Shown here one piece after another: positions 1 through 8,075 of a stretch of 15,758 nucleotides of DNA (its first letter is position 1; each line of letters begins with the position of its first letter). This DNA is from Desulfobacteraceae bacterium. Its GTDB lineage: Bacteria > Desulfobacterota > Desulfobacteria > Desulfobacterales > Desulfobacteraceae. The notes under the pieces were generated by a model. That model was not told where the DNA came from. It did no database searches and worked only from the letters and a program-made list of their open reading frames with translations. The position numbers were made by a program, and so were the translations under genes. The stretch covers positions 1-15,758 of the forward strand of contig JAGLLQ010000195.1 of assembly GCA_023140455.1 (NCBI GenBank), written 5' to 3'.

Positions 1-791
1 AAATTTTGTCTGTTTTCTTCAAGCTTGACCTGAACAGTCTGTTTATACGAGCTTAATATACTGGCAAGCCTGCTTTCCTGCTCTTTTAAAGCAGAGTCTG
101 CCCGCTTAACAGCTATACGATTCTCTTCAATAGAGCTTTGTAAAAGGTTTGATTCCTTAAGCAAATTTAAATGATCGTAACGGCTCGTAAGTTCGTCTTC
201 CAGCAGGCTTTCACTTATCTTTACCTGCTCATTTAATAGCTTAATACGTTTTTCCTGATTCCTAAGTCGTGTTTTTAGCTCATCTAAGCTCTGGCTGCGC
301 TGCGCTACTAATCTTCTCTGGCTTTCCTGGAGATTTTTTAATTGCTCCCTGTTTGCATAAAAAAGTTCTTTTGCCTGTTCAATCTGATCTTTATGATCTT
401 TAGCAAGATTTTTATCAAACTCAATATAATCAACTCCTGCAAGCTCTGCTTCAAGGCGGGTAATATTAATACTCAAAGAAGCGGTTCTGATTTTTAATTC
501 TTCAACAGTTGACTTGCTTGCTGTATTTTCAAGTTCGATTAACGGTTGCCCTTTCTTGACTATCTGACCCTCTTTTACAAGGATATTTTTTATAATACCA
601 CCTTCCAAATGCTGTATCTGTTTGATATTACCTGAAGGAACAACTTCACCTGTTGTAATGCTCATAATATCCAAAGTACTGAAAAAAGCCCAAATCCCGA
701 AAGAAAAAAATAATACAATGAACAATAAAAAAAACAAGTGTGTTGCTAATTTGATCTCTGCATCAGGACCTGTTGGTTCAGCTTTTTTCAA
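1..791 (-). CDS. HlyD-family periplasmic adaptor (membrane fusion protein) of type I secretion, 3' end outside window
   Basis: Inner-membrane-anchored adaptor that links the ABC exporter to the TolC channel. About 263 codons are visible, open to the left edge. Residues about 16-39 form one membrane segment. Residues about 45-90 form the lipoyl/barrel region with the family pattern GEVVPSGNIKQIQHLEGG and KEGQIVKKGQPLIELE. From about 95 to the edge the sequence is a long charged heptad-like coiled coil rich in L, E, K, Q and R. The C-terminal beta-barrel part is outside the window. I chose the TTG at 791-789: it overlaps the TGA stop of the exporter gene, follows a strong GAGGAGGGG ribosome site, and gives an N-terminus of normal HlyD length. 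No ATG lies in frame before the membrane segment. It is the last visible gene of the operon and probably translationally coupled to the exporter. The family call is secure; the exact start is likely but not proven. Confidence 0.9.
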   Translation of the reverse strand, partial: MKKAEPTGPDAEIKLATHLFFLLFIVLFFSFGIWAFFSTLDIMSITTGEVVPSGNIKQIQHLEGGIIKNILVKEGQIVKKGQPLIELENTASKSTVEELKIRTASLSINITRLEAELAGVDYIEFDKNLAKDHKDQIEQAKELFYANREQLKNLQESQRRLVAQRSQSLDELKTRLRNQEKRIKLLNEQVKISESLLEDELTSRYDHLNLLKESNLLQSSIEENRIAVKRADSALKEQESRLASILSSYKQTVQVKLEENRQN

Positions 792-2482
792 TGCAACCCC
801 TCCTCTGAAAGTCTCTCAGTTGGAACAGTCATGTTCTGTGCAAAAGTTAATTTCGGAACAGGTTTTACATTGAGATCAAGACGACTTCCATGACCTTTTA
901 GAATATTCGGGTTATGTGAAAAAAGAATCATGGTTTTTCTGCTCTGGGCAAATTCAGTTATCATTTTAAACATTAAGGTTACACCATCAAGGTCCAGGCC
1001 TTCAGCAGGCTCATCAATAATAACAAGTTGTCCGTCTGTTATTAATGCCCGGGCAAGAGCAATCCTCCGGCGTATACCAAGAGCAAGATTTTTACCGCCA
1101 TTTATTAGTAGAGTTTCAAGTCCCGCCTGACCTTCATCAAGAAATTTTCGTAATCCGGCTTTTTCAAGTATATGAGCAAGAGCATCTTCTTCAATATCTG
1201 AATTATTTGTTAAAAGATTCTCTTTTATGGTGCCATCAAAAAATACTGGTTCCTGGGGCATATATATTATCTGCTGGCGCCACCAATAAGGAAGTATCTG
1301 ACGAAGGTCAATACCATCAACAAATAAATTACCGCGCACAGGAACAAGAAGCCCCATAAAAAGTCTTGCAAGAGTTGTCTTGCCCGTCCCATTAGAGCCT
1401 GTCACAACAAGAAGTCCTCCGGGATTAAGAACAAGAGATGCTGATTCAAAAAGCGGGGTTGAAGCTCTGCCAAATCTGAATGCTACATCAGAAAGCTCAA
1501 TTTTACCTGCAAAGTTTTTTAAAGCAGTTCCCTGTTTCATCTCCCGGGGTATTTTACAAAAATTTTCAAGGAGATCTAATGATTGCCTGGCATTAATAAA
1601 GATTGGGCCTAATTGTGCAAATCTGATTATCGGTGCTAACGCTCTGCTTGCAAGGATATTTGCTCCAATTAATGCGGCAACACTCATTTCTCCCTGAACA
1701 GCATAAACTGCACCGACAGCAATAACAGCAACGTTCATCAAAGCCTGCAAGCTTGCTGTAATGGATTGAGAAAGTCCCTGAAGAATTACCATGCGGCGTT
1801 TGAGTATGTTTGATAATCCCTGCTGTTTTCCCCAGATCTCTTTTAAAAATTTTGCTGCATTAAAACTTCTCACAGAATCAGAAGCTTGAAGTACAGTATT
1901 TGCAAGGCTGTTATTTTTTGCAATTGCCTGCTGCATATTTTTTTGAGGTTCTTTTTGTAAAAGATGATTAATTATGGAAAAAACAAATGCTATTGTTAAA
2001 AACAATATTACAATTATTGCTAGCATAGGTTTTAAAAAAAATATTGCAATAACATAGAGAAAAGCAAAAGGTATATCAAGGATTGAAACAAAATTAACCG
2101 GATTATATGCCTGTAGAACTGTATTTAAATGTCCTGTTATCTCCCGGCGCTGAACAGGAGGAACACTTTCGATTGCACCTGTTCTGGCATCTGTAAGAGT
2201 TGAAAAAACTTTAGCACTGAGTTCTGCATCAGGTCTTAGATTAAGTCCTCTCGCAAGTCTGAGGCGTACTTGCCTAAAAGCAAACTCCATGGCAATGGCA
2301 ACCAGCACGCCTGTTACCAGTGTAATTAAAGTAGAGTCAATACCACTGGTTACATATCTTCGTAAAACCTGAATTACAAATATTGGAGAAGAAAGACCTA
2401 AAATACTAATAAATAAAGAAGCAAGGACCAGTTCAGAAGAGAGCAATGGAAGGCTTTTTAAGCGTTTGACCAGTTCTTTCAT
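788..2482 (-). CDS. Type I secretion ABC transporter (permease/ATPase), PrtD/LapB-like without peptidase domain
   Basis: Half-transporter of 564 residues that would energise export of an unfolded protein through the HlyD/TolC conduit. Residues 1 to about 300 are the membrane domain, with hydrophobic stretches near 17-40, 50-66, 130-172 and 245-285. Residues about 325-530 are the nucleotide-binding domain: Walker A GSNGTGKT at 362-369, Q-loop Gln410, Walker B with D490-E491, H-loop His523. There is no N-terminal C39 peptidase or C39-like domain, so the length resembles PrtD exporters rather than HlyB. The odd part is the signature: where LSGGQRQ is expected the protein reads LALGIRRR (466-473), with Ser to Ala, Gly to Leu and Gln to Ile, although the following IALARAL is intact. 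The start is an ATG only 2 nt after the sulfotransferase stop with no clear ribosome site, which suggests coupling. Confidence 0.93.
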   Translation of the reverse strand: MKELVKRLKSLPLLSSELVLASLFISILGLSSPIFVIQVLRRYVTSGIDSTLITLVTGVLVAIAMEFAFRQVRLRLARGLNLRPDAELSAKVFSTLTDARTGAIESVPPVQRREITGHLNTVLQAYNPVNFVSILDIPFAFLYVIAIFFLKPMLAIIVILFLTIAFVFSIINHLLQKEPQKNMQQAIAKNNSLANTVLQASDSVRSFNAAKFLKEIWGKQQGLSNILKRRMVILQGLSQSITASLQALMNVAVIAVGAVYAVQGEMSVAALIGANILASRALAPIIRFAQLGPIFINARQSLDLLENFCKIPREMKQGTALKNFAGKIELSDVAFRFGRASTPLFESASLVLNPGGLLVVTGSNGTGKTTLARLFMGLLVPVRGNLFVDGIDLRQILPYWWRQQIIYMPQEPVFFDGTIKENLLTNNSDIEEDALAHILEKAGLRKFLDEGQAGLETLLINGGKNLALGIRRRIALARALITDGQLVIIDEPAEGLDLDGVTLMFKMITEFAQSRKTMILFSHNPNILKGHGSRLDLNVKPVPKLTFAQNMTVPTERLSEEGLH

Positions 2483-2484
2483 GG

Positions 2485-4311
2485 TTATAGGGCTGGCTCG
2501 CCCGGAATCGGAGCAATTTTTTCGTTCTCTTTACGCAGCTCTTTTGGTAAAGCCTCACCAATGGCTTCCCGCAATGGCTTTAAAAATTCATCATAATTTT
2601 TCCATCTGTCAATTGAACTATTATAAACAGGTTGTCGCACCTGCCATGTTGAAGCTGTTCTCACTTCTCTTTTGGTCTTATGAAAATCAAGGCAGGAATC
2701 ATCCCATTCAAGCTCAACAAAATCAAGTATCTTCTTTGTCATGCCTTCATGATCTGCAACCATGTCATCATAGGAAACATCAAGAACAGGAGAAGGCAAA
2801 ACCTTGTGCCAGTGATCCATAACCCTGACATATTCTCTGCAATAATGACCCATATCAGATAAATTTAATGAAAAAGGCATTACCATTGCAAAATGCTGAA
2901 AATAACATGAAAGACTGATGTCAAGAAGGTTGCGCTGGCAATTAATAATTTTCGCCCGGGGTAAAAAAAGGGAAATAATACCAAGATTCATAAAATTACC
3001 CGGCATTTTATCTGTAATTCTTGCAGGGCTTTTCCCACCAAGAGACCTGATATAGCTGACATAATCTTCACCTAACCTGCATGCAGTCATAGCATCAAGC
3101 ATAGTTACATTCTCAGGATATGCTGCAAGTTTTCCCTGGGACTCTGACATGGATTGAATCAGGTTCCCTATATAAGCCAGCTCACCTGCACCATAGACAT
3201 TTGGATGGCTTGCAAGTGTCTGCTCAACCAATGTTGTACCTGAACGTGGTACGCCAACAATAAATATAGGCGCAGTGCTCTCACTGCCCATTCCTTTACG
3301 ATTGGCAAAAAATTCTTTATTAAAAACCGACATTACTCTTGAAACAGTTATATGATGCATTCGTGCATCAAAGGATTTATCTCGATCATCTAAATCATTG
3401 CCCTTTTTAAAATGATCAAAAGCTTTGGGGTAATCAGCATTATCATCATAAATTTTACCCATGGTGAAATGAAGACTACGTTTTTGATCCTGATTTAGCC
3501 GGGGATCATCAAACATTTTTTCCATTTTTTCAAGTTCTTCAGGCGTGGATCCAACTTTAGATCGCGACAGATTATAATAAGTAGCAACATTATTAGGATC
3601 AAGTTCCATTGCTTTTTCAAAATATTCAACAGATTCTTCCATTTTGCCAAGATTTCTTAATATACTTCCAATACTGTTTAAAATACCAATATGTTTTGGC
3701 ATTTTTTCAAGAGCATTTTGATAAATCTCCAGTGCTTCTTCCGGCTGACCTGTCATCTCAAGAGCACTTGCAAGGGCAAGATGCGCTTCATAATAATTTT
3801 CTCTTAATGCAACAGCTTTTCTTAACAGAGGAACAGCATCTGAGGGTCTTTCCATCTCCATGAGAGTTAATCCCAAATAATTATATGCTTGCGCAAACCC
3901 GGGATTGATTGCAAGGGAAAGACGAAACCGGGAGATAGCTTCCTGATATTTTTTTTGATCCTTTAATGTATTTGCAATACCAAGATGAGCTTTTAAAAAT
4001 TCCGGCATGATTAAAAGGGCTTTTTCAAAAGCTTCCATTGCACTATCATATCTTTTGTCCCGGCGATAAAATTCTCCAAGATTAGCAAGATAAAGTGGGT
4101 TTTGCTTATCTATCTGTATTGCTTTTTCAAGCTCAGCTATTGCTCCTTTAAGATCATTCTTTTTTAAAGCAATAAGCCCCAATGTATGAAGCAACTGGGG
4201 TTCTAAGGAATATTTTTCACGATGGTCAGCAATAGCTTTTTCAGCTTCAACAACATTATTCTGACTTATGTGGTGCATTGCCTGGGCAAGTGCCTGTTCA
4301 ATAGGAATCAT
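2485..4311 (-). CDS. TPR-repeat sulfotransferase (PAPS-dependent, Sulfotransfer_3-like)
   Basis: A 608-residue cytoplasmic protein with no signal peptide. Residues 1 to about 300 are about seven tetratricopeptide repeats (for example around 38-70, 72-104, 106-138, 140-172, 174-206 and 208-240), a scaffold for gripping a protein partner. Residues about 345-590 are a sulfotransferase domain: the PAPS 5'-phosphosulfate loop GVPRSGTTLVEQ is at 353-364, a candidate catalytic Glu is E377 in AGELAYI, and a 3'-phosphate region near 458-470 has R460 and S467. This layout matches bacterial TPR-sulfotransferases and recalls tyrosylprotein sulfotransferases. The gene sits between the RTX-like exoprotein and the exporter, so the exoprotein is the natural candidate substrate (inference). 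The gap from the exoprotein stop is 21 nt and the ribosome site is weak, which would keep the enzyme below its substrate in amount. A carbohydrate acceptor cannot be excluded. Confidence 0.92.
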   Translation of the reverse strand: MIPIEQALAQAMHHISQNNVVEAEKAIADHREKYSLEPQLLHTLGLIALKKNDLKGAIAELEKAIQIDKQNPLYLANLGEFYRRDKRYDSAMEAFEKALLIMPEFLKAHLGIANTLKDQKKYQEAISRFRLSLAINPGFAQAYNYLGLTLMEMERPSDAVPLLRKAVALRENYYEAHLALASALEMTGQPEEALEIYQNALEKMPKHIGILNSIGSILRNLGKMEESVEYFEKAMELDPNNVATYYNLSRSKVGSTPEELEKMEKMFDDPRLNQDQKRSLHFTMGKIYDDNADYPKAFDHFKKGNDLDDRDKSFDARMHHITVSRVMSVFNKEFFANRKGMGSESTAPIFIVGVPRSGTTLVEQTLASHPNVYGAGELAYIGNLIQSMSESQGKLAAYPENVTMLDAMTACRLGEDYVSYIRSLGGKSPARITDKMPGNFMNLGIISLFLPRAKIINCQRNLLDISLSCYFQHFAMVMPFSLNLSDMGHYCREYVRVMDHWHKVLPSPVLDVSYDDMVADHEGMTKKILDFVELEWDDSCLDFHKTKREVRTASTWQVRQPVYNSSIDRWKNYDEFLKPLREAIGEALPKELRKENEKIAPIPGEPAL

Positions 4312-4332
4312 ACAATACTTTTAACTCAAAAA

Positions 4333-6507
4333 TTATACAAGGTCAATATGTGTTGCATCCATACCGACATCTGTATCAAACGTTGCTACAACCTGAGCTG
4401 CGTGTGTTCCATTCCCGTCATCATCATAGGCTAATACATAGTTGGTACCACTTTGATAATAATGCCAGAAATCATTTGCATCATTTACACTTCCGGTTGC
4501 AAAATCTACAAAATTGATTGCGGCTAAATGACCGGCTGTTTCAACTCCATTAAAATTGGAATTCTCAAATTCTAATTGATAAATGTGACCTGATGCCAAT
4601 CCATTTATTGCATCACCAAGTTCACTTGTATTGGAATATTGAAAAATATACTCTAAACCGAAGCCTGTTGGAGCTGCAATGGAGATTGTATCGTTGCCTG
4701 CACCGCCATGGATATTGACTTCATTATTATTAATGACAGAAATTCCAGAACCATTTAAATTAAAATTTAGTACATCATTGCCTGCTCCGCCATCCATCGT
4801 AATTGTGTTATTAGCGACATTCCCGCCAAGTCCTGCATTCGCACTTATATTAAAACTGAGAGTATCATTACCATCACCGCCAACCATAGCAACTTGATTA
4901 CTATTTACATTAATAAAAGTTCCAGAAGCGTTCAGGTTGATACTTAACGCGTCATTTCCCGTGCCTCCATCCATTACAATTTGATTAAAAGCAATTGTAG
5001 CACCATTCCCAAGAGGTCCAGCAACATTATCATTATGGACATTTGCAGAAAAATTTAGTGTATCATCTCCCAAATCACCCCGCATCATAATCATATTCCC
5101 GGCTATTTGAGCATGACGACTTCCGGCAGTAGCACTGGCATTATAGACACTTGCAGAAAAATTAAGGGTGTCGTTTCCTTCACTGCCAAGCATTATAATA
5201 AAGTTTCCATTCATTCCAGCAGAACGAGGGCCATTATGAAATATATCGTTATGAATATTTGCATTAAAGTTAAGAGTATCGTCTCCTGTGCCACCTGCCA
5301 TTATAATAAAATTACTTGTCATGTGTGCATCACCGGTAATTGGACCACCAGCAGGTGTAGGAATAATATTATCAATATTTGCGTTAAAATTCAGTGTGTC
5401 ATCTCCTGCTCCGCCCTGCATAATAAACCAGTTTCCAGCCATCCAGGCACTGGCAGGACCATTATTATAAAAATCATTATGGACATTTACATCAAGATTA
5501 AGTACATCATTCCCCGCTTCACCAAGCATCACAAACTGATTAGAACCAATTGCTGAACCTGCAGATGCCAGCAAATTGAGAGTTTCATTTTCATCTATAC
5601 CGCTTATTAAAACATCATTTGCTCCAATACCGCCATTATCACCTGTTGCATATAATCTGACAGAGAGACGGTCATAGCCTTCCTGACCATACAATTCTAT
5701 GGCTCCTTTGCCACCGGGACTGGAGGAATTATAATATTGAATTGCACTATGACTTGGTACAAAGACACTATTGCTAATTGAGTTCGTCTGCCAATGTCCA
5801 CCCTGAGTAGGCATAAAGTTACCCGAATAAGAAGTCTGGGTATAACCATACATAGTAATAGCAAGCTCAAGACCTCCAGCTCCTCCTCCAGTTCCTCCTC
5901 CAGTTCCTCCAGTTCCTCCATTAGCTCCTCCACCAGCTCCACCAGCTCCTCCTGTTCCTCCATTAGCTCCTCCATCAGCTCCATACCAGCCAAAATCGTC
6001 AGGCATACTATTGTCTGATGTTGATGTGGGATTTAAATTATTGCCAGTTTCTGTTAAAGGTCCTCTGGTTCCAAGATAAGGACCCTTGCCAAAAACCTGA
6101 TAATAAGGATCAGGATCATTTGAGCCGTCTCCTTCAGGTGTATATCCAAGACCTGTGCTGCCTGGAACACCTGATCCATTGCCGGCTGGAACACCAAAAA
6201 CAGCATACAGATCAATTAAACCACCATCCTGTAATAGTACATAATCAACATCAACTGAATCCATGAGTTGGGAAATCAGATTATCAAGGGCTGCTGTAAA
6301 TCCATCATTAGTAAAAGTCAACATTGCAGCGGCTTTTAGTTCAGCAAACTCTTCAGGTAATGATCCAAACAAAGCTTCTATTGCTTCTCCAACAGCATCA
6401 AAACAAGTGCCTACAGCATCTGCAGGCTTTTCTCCTGAGGATGTTTTTAAATCAAAAAGTTGTTTTGCAACTGCTTTCATCTGATCGATAAAAATCTGTA
6501 TGTCCAT
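4333..6507 (-). CDS. RTX-like glycine-rich exoprotein, predicted type I secretion substrate
   Basis: A 724-residue protein without a Sec signal, the likely cargo of the flanking secretion genes. Residues 1 to about 105 are a helical N-terminal domain with one Cys (C35). Residues about 105-175 are a Gly/Pro-rich stretch containing DPDPYYQ (131-137). Residues about 176-212 are an almost pure Gly/Ala/Thr/Asn linker. From about 300 to 610 there are ten units built on GGxGNDTLNF, starting near 303, 329, 365, 405, 441, 477, 514, 543, 573 and 601, each with a single RTX-type turn followed by beta-strand sequence. This implies a calcium-binding beta-solenoid. The C-terminal about 60 residues (YDDDGNG at 694-700, ending in IDLV) look like an uncleaved type I secretion signal. 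The ribosome site AGAAGG lies 7 nt before the ATG, and tolC ends 15 nt upstream. Function is unknown: a surface-layer, adhesive or matrix protein would fit. Confidence 0.88.
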   Translation of the reverse strand: MDIQIFIDQMKAVAKQLFDLKTSSGEKPADAVGTCFDAVGEAIEALFGSLPEEFAELKAAAMLTFTNDGFTAALDNLISQLMDSVDVDYVLLQDGGLIDLYAVFGVPAGNGSGVPGSTGLGYTPEGDGSNDPDPYYQVFGKGPYLGTRGPLTETGNNLNPTSTSDNSMPDDFGWYGADGGANGGTGGAGGAGGGANGGTGGTGGGTGGGAGGLELAITMYGYTQTSYSGNFMPTQGGHWQTNSISNSVFVPSHSAIQYYNSSSPGGKGAIELYGQEGYDRLSVRLYATGDNGGIGANDVLISGIDENETLNLLASAGSAIGSNQFVMLGEAGNDVLNLDVNVHNDFYNNGPASAWMAGNWFIMQGGAGDDTLNFNANIDNIIPTPAGGPITGDAHMTSNFIIMAGGTGDDTLNFNANIHNDIFHNGPRSAGMNGNFIIMLGSEGNDTLNFSASVYNASATAGSRHAQIAGNMIMMRGDLGDDTLNFSANVHNDNVAGPLGNGATIAFNQIVMDGGTGNDALSINLNASGTFINVNSNQVAMVGGDGNDTLSFNISANAGLGGNVANNTITMDGGAGNDVLNFNLNGSGISVINNNEVNIHGGAGNDTISIAAPTGFGLEYIFQYSNTSELGDAINGLASGHIYQLEFENSNFNGVETAGHLAAINFVDFATGSVNDANDFWHYYQSGTNYVLAYDDDGNGTHAAQVVATFDTDVGMDATHIDLV
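5872..5980 (-). repeat. Low-complexity glycine-linker coding repeat
   Basis: Imperfect short-unit repeat on the plus strand (GCTCCTCC and GTTCCTCC variants) that encodes the Gly/Ala/Thr/Asn linker at residues about 176-212 of the RTX-like protein. It forces low-complexity Ser-rich and Glu-rich reading in other frames. Such tracts can change length by slippage in multiples of 3, so linker length may vary among strains (inference). Confidence 0.75.
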
Positions 6508-6522
6508 AATTTTACCTTCTAT

Positions 6523-7800
6523 TTATGAATCTGATTTAACTAGTTTTCCTATTGTTCGTAAAAGTGAATAAGTATGAATTGTAACATCAGCCTCCGCTGA
6601 AGCGGCTTCACTTTTAGCTTCAATCAAGGTTGTTTCACCATTTAATACATCAAGCAGAGTTCGGCGCCCATGCTTTCTTTCTTTACGCGCTAATTTTAAA
6701 AATTCTTCTGCAATATCTTCCTGGGACCGTAAAATCAGAGCATTTTCACCTGCTGTTTTAATATTCTGCCATGCATTACGTACCTGTTCCAACACCTTTT
6801 TTTTAGTATCTAATTTTCTTTCTTTTGCAGCAGTTATTTCAGCACTTGCTGCCCTTGTCTGTCTTACTGAAGAAAGTCCGAGATTAAAATCCCATGAAAG
6901 CTCAAGTTTGGCACTATAATCACGTCTCCTTGCATCTATTCCGCCAATGTCATTTCTCCAGTCACTTTCAAGAACTCCGTTCAATTCAGGATAAGCAGTT
7001 GACTTGGTATATCTTTTTCCTTGTTCTGCAACTTTGATTGCAAATTCTGCCGCTTTAAGTTCCGGATTATATTGTAAAGCAGTTTTTTCAGCCTCTTCAA
7101 GAGAAGATGGAATATCAGATGAGGTAAATAATCCAGCTTCTGTCAAGCCAGATACTTCATCAGCAGAACGATTAAAAATTCTTTCTGCGCGGTTTCTTGC
7201 ACCCTGAAGACTACCCCCTGCTTTTACAAGAGCAGCCTTTGCTTTGAGAAGTTGAGCTTTTGCCTGAAGTGCATCTGTTGAATAACCCCGACCTTTTTTA
7301 ATTCTGGCATTTTCCATACTTGTCTGCTCTTTAATATTCTCCATTGATTGATTTGCATACTTTACAAGCTGTTCAGCCTGTTTAAGCTTATAAAAAGCAG
7401 TAAGAGCATCAAGCGTTATTTCCTGTCTGACAAATTCCTCTGTTGCAATCTCTTTAAAATAAACAAAGTTTGCATTTTGAAAATTTGCCTGGGTGGCACC
7501 AAAATCAAACAAAAGCTGAACAAGCCTGGCATTAGTCCTATAAGCACTCAATGAAAAGCCATGGGTATTTTGCCAGTTATGATGGGTTTTACCATATTGA
7601 GAATCTAATTCAAAAGTTGGAAAATATAGCGCATAAGCTGCTTTTTCCCTTTGTTTTGCTGCATAAACATCTGACTCTGATGCTTTAAGACGATTATCAT
7701 TTTGCAATACAGCAGAAACAGCATCATTCAAATCTTCAGCGCCAGCAACAGGAACAAATAAAAAAATACTCAAAAAGAATCCAATTAATATTTTTTTCAT
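6523..7800 (-). CDS. TolC-family outer membrane efflux/secretion channel
   Basis: Outer-membrane and periplasmic channel that completes the type I system. The protein is 425 residues. Residues 1-21 are a clear signal peptide (MKKILIGFFLSIFLFVPVAGA, cleavage before ED). The rest shows the duplicated TolC organisation: long helical, Ala/Glu/Lys/Gln-rich hairpins separated by short strand segments. Each half has a TolC-type feature: AYALYFPTFELDSQYG in the first, and the family-typical GRRTLLDVLNGETTLIEAK near the C-terminus. Length is normal for the type I branch of TolC. The ribosome site CTGGAG lies 7 nt upstream of the ATG. It is the first gene of the five-gene operon and faces the AraC-type regulator across 275 nt. 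Confidence 0.93.
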   Translation of the reverse strand: MKKILIGFFLSIFLFVPVAGAEDLNDAVSAVLQNDNRLKASESDVYAAKQREKAAYALYFPTFELDSQYGKTHHNWQNTHGFSLSAYRTNARLVQLLFDFGATQANFQNANFVYFKEIATEEFVRQEITLDALTAFYKLKQAEQLVKYANQSMENIKEQTSMENARIKKGRGYSTDALQAKAQLLKAKAALVKAGGSLQGARNRAERIFNRSADEVSGLTEAGLFTSSDIPSSLEEAEKTALQYNPELKAAEFAIKVAEQGKRYTKSTAYPELNGVLESDWRNDIGGIDARRRDYSAKLELSWDFNLGLSSVRQTRAASAEITAAKERKLDTKKKVLEQVRNAWQNIKTAGENALILRSQEDIAEEFLKLARKERKHGRRTLLDVLNGETTLIEAKSEAASAEADVTIHTYSLLRTIGKLVKSDS

Positions 7801-7839
7801 ACTAAATCTCCAGTCCAGTTTGTCAAAATTTTACCCAAT

Positions 7840-7845
7840 TTTATA
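7840..7845 (-). promoter_or_regulatory. Candidate -10 element for the tolC secretion operon
   Basis: Reading the minus strand, TATAAA lies about 40 nt before the tolC start. No good -35 hexamer lies 17 nt upstream. That would suit an activator-dependent promoter, with the inverted repeat at 7858-7872 covering the -35 zone. Tentative. Confidence 0.3.
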
Positions 7846-7857
7846 TTAAAAGCTAAA

Positions 7858-7872
7858 TGTCTATTTTGGACA
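7858..7872. promoter_or_regulatory. Inverted repeat TGTC-N7-GACA, candidate operator
   Basis: Perfect 4-bp arms with a 7-bp spacer, located between tolC and the divergent AraC-type regulator. It would overlap the -35 region of the candidate tolC promoter. The centre is 33 bp from the centre of the second inverted repeat, about three helical turns. Short dyads arise by chance in AT-rich DNA, so this is only a candidate. Confidence 0.3.
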
Positions 7873-7892
7873 CTATCATCTAAAGGAATACA

Positions 7893-7904
7893 ATTCGACC
7901 GAAT
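7893..7904. promoter_or_regulatory. Inverted repeat ATTCG-AC-CGAAT, candidate operator
   Basis: Perfect 5-bp arms around a 2-bp centre, in the divergent regulatory region of the secretion operon. It would lie near -65 for the candidate tolC promoter, a normal activator position. The CG content stands out in an otherwise AT-only stretch. Confidence 0.3.
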
Positions 7905-8022
7905 GAACAAAATAAATTAAATATATAAAAATCAACAAACAGCAGGTTTTCGGACTTATAAAAATTGAATTTTAGCTGCAAAATCAAACAATTAAGCAAT
8001 ATTCTCTTTTTATTTTCCTTGT

Positions 8023-8051
8023 TTTACAAATAGAAAATAATAAGTTATAAA
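8023..8051 (+). promoter_or_regulatory. Sigma70-like promoter of the AAA/AraC regulator
   Basis: TTTACA (8023-8028) and TATAAA (8046-8051) are separated by exactly 17 nt, each matching the consensus at five of six positions. Transcription would begin near 8058 and give a leader of about 18 nt, carrying AAAGG about 6 nt before the GTG start at 8076. Confidence 0.55.
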
Positions 8052-8075
8052 TTAATAAATAATTAAAGGTACCTT

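Noticed and set aside
4670..5610. Regularly spaced repeats resembling a CRISPR-like array
   Set aside because: The repeats are in-frame, diverged, codon-structured GGxGNDTLNF units of one long coding sequence.
5697..6018. Poly-Ser and Glu-rich open frames overlapping the exoprotein gene
   Set aside because: They come from reading the glycine-linker repeat in other frames and strand; no ribosome site and no plausible protein composition.
7819..7826. TTGACA on the minus strand as a -35 for tolC
   Set aside because: It lies about 20 nt before the start codon, so the -10 would fall at the start codon itself, where no -10 sequence is seen.
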